Below are positions 34,364 to 45,491 of a DNA stretch of 64,000 bases, piece after piece; the stretch's first letter is position 1; each line of letters starts with the position of its first letter. Origin of the DNA: Symbiodinium kawagutii (taxonomy: Eukaryota > Sar > Dinophyceae > Suessiales > Symbiodiniaceae); assembly GCA_009767595.1 (NCBI GenBank), contig VSDK01012287.1:1126270-1190269 (forward strand), written 5' to 3'. The position numbers and the translations under genes were made by a program. Below the pieces are notes generated by a model. It saw only the letters and a program-made list of their open reading frames with translations. It was not told the origin of the DNA and made no database searches.

Positions 34364-37300
34364 ATTCTATTACTCCCGCCGTGGTATGCCTGACACTTCT
34401 GACTCGGGAGCGTGCGGAGAAGATGCCAACACTTTTGCAAAGCCTTAGTGGGGCTGGTGGGTACAAGCTACACAAGTTTGATACGGGACCTGTTCCTGCT
34501 CAGCCAGAGGGCCCGTTGACAAAGTTACCAAACGCTACAGGACTCAGGTGGACACAGGTGGACCAGAATGCAGAATACACAAGGACATGCTTGGAGCGAC
34601 GCAAGGTGCCAACTGTCACCTCACCCCCTCTCTGGGGATCCAGCGGGTGAATTTCTCCGCGAGCTGCTTATACAAGCCATCCTGAGGGGACCGCAGGTTC
34701 CCAATCCCTACGAGCATGACAAACTCGCTCGGCAGTGGCACCAGCCCAGCTGGGTCTAGCTATATCCAAGTTGAAGGGATTGCTGCAGGCTGAGGGATTA
34801 CGCCTGAGGCACCATGATGCGGCAAAGATCAAAAGTTTGGTCCAACAGACCAACCCCAAGCCCTAGACAGTAAGAAGCACTTTGTTCCCACCAAAGCAGC
34901 TGGCTCACAAACGCTCCATGCCAAGCATCGCGAAGGAACCCCATGAAACTGCAAGCCTAACAACAATTGACAATCCATTAGGATCCTGAAATTGCGGTAG
35001 GCAAATTATGTGACTATGCCAAGCCAAAACCTTGCACAGCTACCGTACTTGTTAAGATGTTCTGGCAAGAGTGGCAATTCGTTCACTGGATGGAACCGTG
35101 TGCTTGAATAGGTGACCTCAACGATGACAAAAAGGGCATAGGCCAAAACATCATCAAGAACACGAAGGATGCTAGACTAAGAAAACAACAACAAGTGGAC
35201 AAATCAAATGGGCTCCCAAGTCACCCAAACAACGACCAAGGACTTCTGGATCACGTCCACTAAAACCTTTCGCGGTGAACTTGCAACTGCAGTCGTCGAC
35301 AACATCCTGACAGGTTTGTCAGTTTCAGCAGGTCTCAAAGCCTCCGTGGTACTGGAGGTTCGACCTAACCGACCTCACATCTGAACATCGTCTATGAATC
35401 ATGGACATTATTGCCATATTCCCCATCAAATTCTGCAGCTCACCCCTGTAACATGCCAAGGCATTGCCACTATGATGTCGAACCCACAGAAACCCATAGC
35501 AAGGATCACCGGAGGCGCCTGGCAAGGTCCCTTTGCAGCTGAAAGAAAACGGTCACCTGCACTGTGAGCGGCACCGAGCCCGAGGAGGACAAGGAAACAA
35601 AACCTCAGTGGACAGAAGTGGAAAAGTGGAATTTGTGTCAAAAGGCTCCAGAACCTCTCAACCTTTGGCAATCTGCTCGGTGGGGCCCTGTCAAAGGCTG
35701 ATTTAAGGTGAAAAAAAGAGAGGAGGAGAGCACTGAAGTCTCTCCAAGATTTCAGAGTGTCCTCGAGTGTCGATACTTTCGACGAGGGAAATCACTGCCT
35801 CAGGATGCCAAGGTGCCCCAAGCGAGGTCAGCAAGGATTCTGGGCGTCACAGAATTTGGAGACCGCGTGCGGACGCCAACACTTCCTCAGTATGTGAACG
35901 GTACACATTCAGCGCATGTCCAATGCTGTTTTGGCAAGCTGGAGCCTTCTGTTGCTCCACGAATCGGCTGAACCGATTTTGATTCAAAGGAACTTGTTGT
36001 ATAAATCTTCCTTTTTCATGAATGACAGGGTGTTGTCAACGTCGTGAACGGTATCTCGTTGCGGGATGTTGCGGGATTCTGTCATGATCTAAGCTACATC
36101 TGTGGAGATCTAATTCTGAGACGGACTCACACGAGGGAACCTCTTGACAAACCATAACCAACAGTTTGTTACTATCCTTGGGTCGCAGAGCCCAGCCTGT
36201 GCGCAGTCTCCTCAGGGCCTCATCGAAGGCTGCCTCACGCCAAGCATATTGGCTGAGAGCAACTGCAATGTCACGTCCGAGATTTTCTGCAGCACATCCT
36301 CAGGAATCCTCACTTCACAGAATGAATCAGTCAGCCACTGACTAAGGTACTTTTACCCATCTCCGGCCTGCACAAAAAGAGCCGATCTCACGCTCAGGGT
36401 GCCAAAGGACCAAAGAGCCTGAGCACTAGCAACTTGGAACAAAACCTCCAGCAACAGAAGTATCTAAAAGTATTGGTGCAATCCGAACCCCAAATGACAG
36501 TTGGCTCCCCTACAAGCATTCATGGACGGTTTTCGCCGCCTAGAGCTGTAACCGTTGCAATCAGCTGATTTCAGAAAGCCTGAGGCAATCCCTTCGCAGC
36601 AAGTCCAGCTACAGCTAATTGGCCAAGTTGATCAACACTGAATCAACACCCCGCCGTCAAGTTGATGAACTAAAACGTGTCCAGCAGCTGTGGAGAACTC
36701 TTCCAGGTCCAAATGTTCAAATTTGGCCACCAGTGCCTCCCGCGCTTGCTTGCACCATTCCGCTTCTAGTCAGCATTTGCCTCATGCCTTTCCCAACTTT
36801 CATTCTATTCCAACATCATGAGTAGCTACCACGCAATATCACATAATAGCAGGCAGTAGCCTTAGGCAAGTGAGAGTACTCTGCAAGAATGCCCCAGTCA
36901 AGCATTCAAAACTTGTCATGAGTATATTCTCCACCGTTAGCACCAATGCTGCAACTGCCTTCACTGCGCAGTGTCAATCCCCTTCGAGAAAGTTTGCTTA
37001 TGAGTCACTTGTGCGGCAGATCCACCCCCCCTGCCTCTGCCACAGAAGCCCAAGGCTCCTCCCATCTGCCCTGCTGAGCACCCAGCCATGCCACCTCGAC
37101 TAGATCCTGCGCCAGGATTCCAACACCTTCTCCCAACCCAGTTGACCCAGGAAGGACCGACATCACAACTTCCAGAAAAATTGGTTAAGCTCAAATATCT
37201 GACACGTTCGTCCCGCTCAAGTCCTGAGCGCTGAAGGTGTCAATGGCAAGATCTGTGACTTTTGGCGATCTCAAGCCTGGGAACACAAGACACCAACATA

Positions 37301-39257
37301 CAACATGACGCATAGGCAACCACTACTGGCAAGCTGTGCTCCACAAAAAAGTGTCCATCCAAGTTGCTGCCCATGCAGGGTTTCACTTGCTGCCAAGACG
37401 CTGCCAAGGATATGCACACCTTCAAACAACAACCACGCTTGAGCACTGTCCAGCAACCCCTTCCGGACCACTTTGAAGTGAAGAATTCTACTCACAGCTG
37501 GCAACCCACCACTTGCATAGAATTCTTCGATTCTCATCATTCAGCTGTGCTTTGCCAACCATCCCTCATCATCTCCCTGCGCCAAGGAACTCCATTGCCA
37601 CTGCCGCGACCGTGCAGCCGTGCGAGCTACCGCGTTATGGCTTGGCCCGTCCGCCCGGCGCAACCAGACAGAAATCTGGAGCAACTCCAGGGCTTCATTC
37701 CAGTGATTTCTCTCCTAAAGCGAGAGCACTGCTGAGTCAGCACTCTCCCAGGGCATTGAGGCACTCGTTCTGTTTCATCAAGTTTGCATCGTGAGGCCCC
37801 AATCATCTTGGGCGTGTGGCGTGGGACAAAAGCATGACTATAGAAGCAAATTGCAGATCTATGCGCGAAATTTAAGAGCTGTGGTGCGGGGAGAAAAAAA
37901 CATGACCATACAGGCAAAGTGCAGATCCATGTGCGAAGAGATGTGGCCAAGATGTGTAAAGAACATGACCGGTGTTCCCCTTCAAAGCCGGTGCTTAGTC
38001 AGGTCACCTGGGCCACAGCCATCAAAGCCCCGCGCACGCCGAGTCCATCGAAGGAGCGGTCCATGCCCTGCACCAGGGCATTGGGCTATGTAACCACTGC
38101 GCGGCCCAAAGGATCCAAAGGCAGAGAATTCGACTTTCCAAAGCACAAGAGGAACCCGCCCAATGACCTAATCCATCCCGATCCAAATCAAATTACAAAT
38201 CCAAAGCTTGTCCAAAAATTTCCAAAATATGTCGCATCAGGTGGACTCCCTTTCCAAACAGGACTGAGTGAGATCTCCTCGAGGCCATTGACTCAATATG
38301 GACTCAATGCTAGGGGACCTGTAGCAATCACCATGAAAAAAATGTCACCTGTTCAGGAGACCTGAACAATTGTGCGGGGCCATCTATCTGACAGCGCCGC
38401 ATGGATTCAAATCAAGAATATTCGGCAAATTTTGAATATTGTAGCGTGAGATCACCTACAATCCCACAACCATAGAATTCCCTGGCGATCTTACAGCGAA
38501 TGATCTGAGTGCCCCTTGAACGATTAATTCAGAAATAAAATGATGCTGAGACAAACCAGAAACAACTCCCCCGCTACACCATGGGCATAGCCCCCAGCCT
38601 GTAGGTGCAAGGCTGGTGCCCAGCGCCCAGCTTGGGAAAGGGAAGCCGTAGCTACGTTCATCGTCACCTCAACCCACATCAAGGCCATGGGGTGGCAGTC
38701 TGGATTCCAAGCAAACAGCTAGAAGCCATTGGGATATGATATCAAGACTAGAGATAACAAAAGAAATATCAAAAATACAAACATGGACCAGGTTTTTGAA
38801 TTTTGAATTCGCGACATTTTTGGACATCCGAAGTAGTGCATCGTCGCCTCACTTCGACGCAACCGTTTGAAACGCATCTCTTCCAAGAACCTGAGCAGGG
38901 TCCACCCCCAGCTCAACAATTGGAACACCGGGGTTTCACCGGTAGGTGAACCGCCATGTGGTGATTTCTCAAGCCATAGAGGTACCCAAAAGGTTGATGG
39001 CTTATTCGTAAAAATGATGATAAAATAGATGATTTGGGGGTCCCCCATTTTTAGACACATGTAGAGCTCTCTCTCTCTCTCGCTGGGCTTGGCGGTCCCG
39101 CCGTCTCACAGAGACGCCCGGTTGGCGCGCAGGCTACTTGACGCAAGGTGAAAACAATGCAGCTGGGAAAAACAAATTCCTTGGCTGGATGGAAGCCGTA
39201 GCAAAATATTTCTGTACATGATGCACTGGGAAATTCAAAAGGCGTCACGCCGTTCAG
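34364..39257. other. No gene recognised; tandem repeat at 37830-37970
   Basis: Short frames only. The minus frame at 36961-37194 is Gly/Cys-rich (GGALGFCGRGRGGGS) but lacks support. A ~66-bp unit containing CATGACYATA and GCAGATCYATG repeats at 37833, 37901 and partly at 37964. Confidence 0.45.
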
Positions 39258-39920
39258 CTATCCACAATCCAAAGCAAAACCATATGCATTGCAATGAAAA
39301 CGGCTGGTCTGGCTCAACCGAACTAAGTCAGTCACGGCCACAAACCATTGTTCTGCACGGTCAGGGGCAGCTTCCTCAAGGCCGTCCACGTTCGGAGCGC
39401 TATGGGCAGTCAATTGGATGGATAGTTGTTCTACTTCAAGGTGGGCGATGTGGTCTTCTTGCTCTCGTAGTTTGGCTGTAAGGGCTCCCACCTCCTGTTG
39501 TAGTTTGGCATTTCGTGACTCCAAGGCGGCGAGCATGTCATTGTGCTCCCGCGCTTGACGATCCATTGTCGCTTTGATCTCTGCTCGGAACTCTGACACA
39601 TGTCTGTTCATCATCTCTAAATTCTTTGCACCGGCTTCGGCGAGAAGAGTTGCAACGGCCGCTTGGTCAACAGAGTCGCCGTCAGTTTGGCAAGAGGAAT
39701 GGCAAACCGGAGCTCCAAGTTGCAAAGAGCTTTCCAAATTCAGGACTCTGCGTCTTTTCGCCTCTGGTTCCACAACCTGCATAGCATCTGCCATGTGGGT
39801 CAGCAGGTGATGCAAAGACTGTTGGAGGTGATCGGTGACTGTCTTGGGCGACGCCATCCGTCTGGAGAGCCGCACTGCATACCCAATGCAGGCTACAAGT
39901 TTCACCGAGGGTCGCGACAT
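39258..39920 (-). CDS. Coiled-coil protein, 220 aa, unknown function
   Basis: An intronless frame on the minus strand. The start is the ATG at 39920 (MSRPSVKLVAC); the frame is open slightly upstream but without ATG. It has a basic nuclear-signal-like AKRRR (residues 54-58), a Cys/Gln patch, and a long coiled coil (about 100-168) with heptad Leu/Ile/Met (EFRAEIKATMDRQAREHND; LQQEVGALTAKLREQEDHI). The stop follows NAYGFALDCG. Pieces of the spliced leader lie 45-72 bases upstream on the same strand (39965-39992), so it may derive from a retroposed mRNA. No catalytic family was recognised. Confidence 0.55.
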   Translation of the reverse strand: MSRPSVKLVACIGYAVRLSRRMASPKTVTDHLQQSLHHLLTHMADAMQVVEPEAKRRRVLNLESSLQLGAPVCHSSCQTDGDSVDQAAVATLLAEAGAKNLEMMNRHVSEFRAEIKATMDRQAREHNDMLAALESRNAKLQQEVGALTAKLREQEDHIAHLEVEQLSIQLTAHSAPNVDGLEEAAPDRAEQWFVAVTDLVRLSQTSRFHCNAYGFALDCG

Positions 39921-39964
39921 GGCAAGGAAAAACGCAAACAAGGCTGCCCGCTAGGGCCTCGTAA

Positions 39965-39992
39965 CCAAAATGGCCTTGAGCCGTAGCCATTT
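39965..39992 (-). other. Relict spliced-leader pieces
   Basis: On the minus strand, GGCTCAAG (39982-39975) is followed directly by GCCATTTTGG (39974-39965), the 3' end and middle of the dinoflagellate SL in the order expected of two truncated leaders in tandem. The plus strand also carries CCGTAGCCATTT (39981-39992), identical to the SL 5' end. The mixed orientations make the origin uncertain, but the whole 28 bases consist of SL words. Confidence 0.5.
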
Positions 39993-40209
39993 ATGTAGAG
40001 CTGTGAGGCATTGAACCAACGGATAACACTTCAAAGAAAGGCATTGACAAATCTGGGGCACCACTAACCTTGGCCAAACTATGTGCGCCACAGCACTGGA
40101 AGACTCGCTCCCAGCGGGCTCCACGAGTGCAACCATCCACCAGACCGTTGAAAGTGATCGTGTCCGAAGACAGGCGGCAATGAGGGAGATTCCTGTGGCG
40201 CAGTTTCTT

Positions 40210-40930
40210 TACATGTGCTCAAAAACAGGCACGAATGGCAGAACAGAAATATACAGGTACACATTTGCATGCACATAAACGCGTTATATGAGCACATGTG
40301 TTAGTGTGCATCTGGAACATACATATGTATATACATATAATATGTGGTTTATCTGTCTATTCATTCGTTTCTACCTGTATTCATGCACATATGTATTGTT
40401 TATTATATAGCATGTGTAATAATACATATCTCCACATATGTGTGTACCTTGGCATGCGCACATATTTTTCAAAATGTTGATGCACACTCACTGAGAAACA
40501 CACATGCACCTGCCCGTGCGAATGGCATTTATGTACAAACTTATCCATGTTTTCTTGCGCTAGCACTGCGAAGGGAATCTGTTCCTCTCCACTTCTGTTC
40601 TCATGGAGTTGGTGTTCCGGGCGTGCACATGTGTACAGGAACATGCGTGCATTCGTATGCTTACCTATGGATATATTTGTGTTGAAGTAGATCGATACAA
40701 ACACGCACACACAGGTATTTATAAACATGTTCCCGTGTGCTTATGCAAAGGGACGCCATACGGTATTCACGCTGCACATATACATGTAGTGCATGTATGT
40801 ATGCTCCAAATACATGCACGCACCTGTGCATGTTGAGTGCATGCATTCGCACATGGGCAAGCAGCAACACATTTGCATACAGAGATACATGCATGCATAG
40901 ATGTTTTCATGTCTACACTTTTGTATCTGA
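40210..40930. repeat. Long alternating purine-pyrimidine (CA/TG/TA) block
   Basis: About 700 bases dense in ACATATGTATATAC, CATGTGTACAGG, TGCATGCAT and similar words, cryptically simple and prone to Z-DNA or cruciform structure. Cys/His/Tyr-rich open frames on both strands are produced by this composition. Confidence 0.6.
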
Positions 40931-41014
40931 GTTAAATGGGCTTTCAACGTGCTATCCAAAAACCAGTTTTTGTGGCATATGTGGTACTTTAGGCTATGAA
41001 TTCCTATCCAAAAT

Positions 41015-41208
41015 CCCATTGCTGTGGCCCCCGTCCTCAACAACACCAGGCACCGTGGCCAGGCTTCGCCCTTGGCAGCTCCGTTCAATGCCGCGTTCAC
41101 TGCTGGTAGCGAGTAGCTGGAGGGCAGCAGGGCCAGCTGCTGACGCCAGGCTACCGACAACACGCCCAGGCTGCTCGTCAGAAACATGGCCTCAGCGGCG
41201 TCTTCCGG
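41015..41208 (-). CDS. PPR-like exon fragment
   Basis: A GC-rich island on the minus strand reads SVAWRQQLALLPSSYSLP..NAALNGAAKGEAWPRCLVLLR. This is the helix-turn-helix spacing of the pentatricopeptide repeats abundant in dinoflagellates (W.QQALALL / NAAISACxKGxxW). PPR proteins bind organellar RNA. The frame opens after a TAG at 41208-41210, and ACATTAG just before it could be a 3' splice site. The 3' limit near ATAMGFW is a guess. Only about one and a half repeats are present, so it is either one exon of a larger gene or a remnant. Confidence 0.45.
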
Positions 41209-41210
41209 TG

Positions 41211-44200
41211 GCGAATTTTTCTAATGTTGTTGTCTTTTTTACTTGTCATTTTAAGCTAAGGTCAGTTAGCCTTGGTCTTTTTTGCACTCGTATGCAGTAA
41301 TCTCTTTTCATCTTCTTTGCATCTCTGGTCATCTCTTATCTATATCACTCTTGAGCAATTTCGTACAGGTGAGCAAGTTGACTCTCGGGGACTGCGCCGG
41401 AATCCCTGCCACAGGACTTCATCGATTTGGTGCTGTTTGAATCGCATTTGCGGTTGAGCACCAACCAAATACATCCTATATAATAACATCTTTTCCAAAA
41501 CAGCAAATTCTTTATAGTAATAAATAAACATATTACATCCTGATAGCATTTTTTTTCCAAAATCGTTGCTGGCCGTTTCCGATCCAAGCAGCTGATGCAA
41601 ACACGGCCCCTATTTGTCAACTCCCAGAGGTTGGTGTTCTCAACAATCTACTGCAGCAAGACTGCAAATAGAACTCCTTTTTGACCGGACACACTGATAC
41701 TTTGTTCTTCGCCTACTAGCCACAAGCAGCAGTCAAAGCTTGGGCCCAACAGTATAGAGCTGGAGACTGGAACATTCCACGCTTGCCCCAGCATGTCAGC
41801 TGCCAAGTTCAGCATCAAACTGCGGCCCAGACACGTTCACCCCAAGCCTTTGCAAACTGGCAGCTCGGAGCCACTCCAAGGCCGCATGCCACCTGCACAC
41901 ACTCCAACACCCATTTCGGAGTCCCCCGAATTGCTCAAACAGTTCCCCACTTGTGTCCGGTTGCAGGGGTCCGTTTTTGCAGGACTACAAGAGCGTGAAT
42001 TGGAGCAAATCCATGCAAACCTGGGTTTCACAGCTTTTCGTATCACCGTCTAGAGTCTAAATCTTGTGCGGTTTCCGGGTAGGAAACTTCATCTTATCTT
42101 TCAAAAGTTTCAGATTTTCCTAGACCCATTCCTTAGCTTTTGCAGTGCCCAGGTTTGCAGGCTATTGTTGGTATTTGGCTTGTTGCTGCCCTTGTATGCC
42201 CTTGTGCCATGTTTACAGTTTCTGTTAGGGATCTTATGGCTGATTGGATGGGCACCTGCTGGTAGCCGACTGCACCGCAGAGAACAGAGCCACGTCTGGG
42301 CGCACGCCAAGTGCAGCAGCACAGGACAGCAGTGCCAGGGCCCAAGGACCGTCGCGGGCGCACGCCACTGCCGTGGTCCAAGTGACGAGGTCGGCTCCTC
42401 AACTCCGTCATTGGGGGTCGGGTCTGCGGCCATTTTTTGCGAGGGCTTGTCAGAGGATCAGCCATAGAGGGGAAAAAAAAGAACGTCTGGAGTCTGGAAG
42501 CCAAAAAGTTTGGGGAACGAAAGAGTCGGACAAATTGAAATCAAGATGAACGAATAGTCCGAAGACTCACCAAACATAGTTTTCCAAAAATTCGAAAAGA
42601 AAAACTCTTCAGAATTGTGGCTCATTTTCAGCAGGGTAACGGGGCTGTGCGAAAACAAAAACCCTTGCAAATCTTGCACAACAAGCCACCGGATTGAGAT
42701 TTCGCAGCTTTCTGGAGCAAGGTTGTTGCCCGGTACCATGGCATCTTTCCAGATCCAGACTTCATCTCAATGCTGTAAGAGATCGCATCTCGGTGAATGC
42801 CTTACTCCATGATGAGCAAGTTGAAACAAGTTGTAATAGGTCAGGCAAATCCATTTCTCACCCTGTGCCAGCAACAAACACGGCCGGAAACTAACTTGGA
42901 GAATCATAAGCATCACATAGCATCACCGTTTTCTGGCGTCCTTGTATTGAGAGGTCCACTAACTCCATCAAACTCGCCCCATTGCCGGGCGGCTTAAATG
43001 GAGTGCCTCGGAAAAGAGCCAGCATGCTGTCAACCATGGGCAAGTGGCAGCAGCGACATTGAAGTGCACCACGTTGATTTGTAGGCCATGCTGGGCTGAA
43101 AAAAGTTCCTGCGCGTACCGAAGTCATTGAGGCCAATTCTGGCGAAGGAATTGGTTATAATTATAATCAAATAATTGGTTGCAGTACCAATCACTGATTA
43201 CAGTTGTAAATCACACAGGCGACACGGGGAAGTGGTGCCATGCCACCGTCACAACTCCAAGCCACGTCTCCTCCAGCACCTTCCAATGAGACTGCCTACC
43301 TCAGATTGAAGGCAACTTGCAGGCTGCCGAACGTGAAACCCGTGAGAGTGGGCACCAGCACTGGAGACGATCCGTATCCATTTGGTCTCCTTATTATCAT
43401 ATTGGATCCGGTGTTCAAATGCACTTGGAGATTCAAGTGTGTTTCCAACAAATTTGTCGAACTTGAAAGATTGACATACAATCTCACATATCCATATTCA
43501 TATTCAAAGATTCACATGAATTCACATATTCGTAAATTTCCCCATGCTCAAAGATTCAAACAGATAGACATCAAAGCCTCCACCAAGGGACCCAACTCCT
43601 TCAACCGCTTTGTGAGGCGCGCGCCCAAGTTCGCGCCACCTGGAAGGGCGGCCACATTGCTCACAGCACCGGCACCGTCCATTCGCCATGGCAAGAAACT
43701 AAGGCAAGCAGCACAGGAACTGAAGCAGCACCACTTGAATTCATTTCATGTAAGTTTTATTGGCGCCACTTTGGTGTTGCAGATTGAGCGCCCAAGTTCA
43801 TGTCCTTTGATGTTGTGAAGATGGCTTAGAATTTGGGATGTGGCAAAAGTTGCAAGCGCGACAATCTTCTGACAATATCCACTGTCATGTTCATAAATCT
43901 ATTCAAAAAAGGGTACAGTAGTTGCCTAGACGAACATCTGAGTAGCTGATCAAGATGGGATTTGGCAACAGGAAAAACACCCACGTCGAGGCAGCCACAC
44001 TCAGCTGATCCAAAGACACTGTGCTGTGCAGAGCGAGCCAAGAGCCAATGTGAATGTGGCACATGTTTTTTCCTCCTTTCCCTTTCTTTGTGCCTTCCAA
44101 GCTCTGAATTTGAGAATGGTTCAAACCCTTCCTGTGAATCTGGGTGCCATCAGCCTAAGCAATTCCCAGGCACCAGGCAAAGCCAATTCTACCACAGAGA

Positions 44201-45339
44201 AGAGAAAAAATCACCCTCTGTATCAAAGATTCACCTCATCGACCATAACTTATCGCAATTCCTACACAAACATCATCCCTGCAGACAAGACAGTTCCTGC
44301 AACTTCGCGGCTCGCATTTGGGTGTTCCCCAGCCACTCGCCCAGGTCCCCCAGCAATGCTCGGAAGTTGCGTCGAAGATGCCGTCCAATGCTATCTGCAT
44401 TTGCGGGCTCCTCACTGTGAGCTCTGTCGGTCACAGGGTGTCACAGGCACCGACATCCAAAGATTCTTCTCGATCATGGCCGCTTACCATCCCCCAATGT
44501 TTGCCATGCGTTCCTAAATACAAAGTGGCTTTGGCTCCTACAATCACAATCAAAATTTATTTGAAACACGAACCAGCAATACTCTGGCCTCAAAATAGTA
44601 AGAGTCCACATATTGCCCCCCGCCTCAGCCACTGAATCAACGCTTGGAAGAAGAACTTCACAACCACAAAGATCAAGAATGGCCTGGCGCGGATTTTACA
44701 GTACATGGACCGGTTCGATTGTTTCTCGACTCGGCCCTTGCCGTTCCGTACTTGGCGGTGGTGAATGGACGTTGTACTGTCTGCGGATTCAAAATTTATT
44801 GTGTTGAAAACCTTGCAACAAAACCCTGAAGCATCTGCCTGACATCGGAGCAATTGCCGCAACGCCATAGCCCGGCATCGTGAAAGGACAAGCTAACTTC
44901 GCGTTTGCACTGGGATCTCAGTTTCCTAAGTTTCCATGTTCTTGTTTCAGCTGCCCGACATTATTGCCCACGAACTCGGTTTTGGCTGTTTTACGGACAT
45001 GATCCGGGCAGTGCAGTGCTTGGGAATTCGCCGTTTTGGGCTAAGTCTTTGGTGGAAGTGCGGAAACCTCTGAGCCCAGATTTCAATTGTACTATTTATT
45101 CGATCAATTTTCCGAAAACAAAAACATACAGGAAAAAAACCATACAGTTTGTTACTTCTCATGTTATTATCCCACGTGCTGTGTTGCATGCATCATGAGC
45201 GCATTTGATCATGAAATGCTGATAGGCACACCAAACCCTTGGAATGGAATTGCTTTGGACTCTCGTGAAAGCAAACCAGAAACTCGGTGCAGTGCCATGG
45301 GGTCTTTTGGGTTCCCCGAAAACATGGTTTTTGCAGTCA
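41211..45339. other. No confident gene
   Basis: A frame at 41793-42053 (plus) reads a soluble C-terminus-like peptide (ELLKQFPTCVRLQGSVFAGLQERELEQI) and could be a last exon. Frames on both strands at 42066-42549 overlap. Nothing diagnostic of an RNA gene or mobile element was seen. Confidence 0.4.
43240..43818 (+). CDS. Unrecognised 192-codon open frame
   Basis: An ATG-initiated frame with a Pro/Ser-rich N-terminus, a Tyr-rich middle encoded by TATTCA-type repeats (43480-43560), and a basic C-terminal third (RFVRRAPKFAPPGRAATLL; GKKLRQAAQELKQHH). The GC-rich part (43560-43740) is the most gene-like. No domain is recognised and splicing is possible. Confidence 0.2.
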   Translation: MPPSQLQATSPPAPSNETAYLRLKATCRLPNVKPVRVGTSTGDDPYPFGLLIIILDPVFKCTWRFKCVSNKFVELERLTYNLTYPYSYSKIHMNSHIRKFPHAQRFKQIDIKASTKGPNSFNRFVRRAPKFAPPGRAATLLTAPAPSIRHGKKLRQAAQELKQHHLNSFHVSFIGATLVLQIERPSSCPLML

Positions 45340-45349
45340 TTTTTTTTTT
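45340..45349 (-). other. A10 tract 3' of HSP70 (possible fossil poly-A)
   Basis: Ten T on the plus strand equal A10 on the HSP70 sense strand, 142 nt after the stop codon. Dinoflagellate genes lack consistent AATAAA signals. A genomic A-run at a plausible 3' UTR end is what a retrocopied mRNA would leave. Confidence 0.45.
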
Positions 45350-45491
45350 GCTTCAAAGTCTTGGTTTGTACTGGGCTGAGCCCTGAGGAACGAATTCCAA
45401 AGTCACGCTGAAAGAGTCAACGACACTCTGAGCTGTGTCTCCATGAGTGACAAAAGAGTTGCCCTGCAGAAAGGCTGTGCGGCACACCTTC

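Noticed and set aside
35350..35370. tRNA T-loop-like word (GGTTCGACC)
   Set aside because: Flanking bases do not form a T stem, and no acceptor or anticodon arm fits.
40298..40894. Cys/His/Tyr-rich small proteins on both strands
   Set aside because: Composition artefact of the CA/TG/TA block; both strands give equally good frames.
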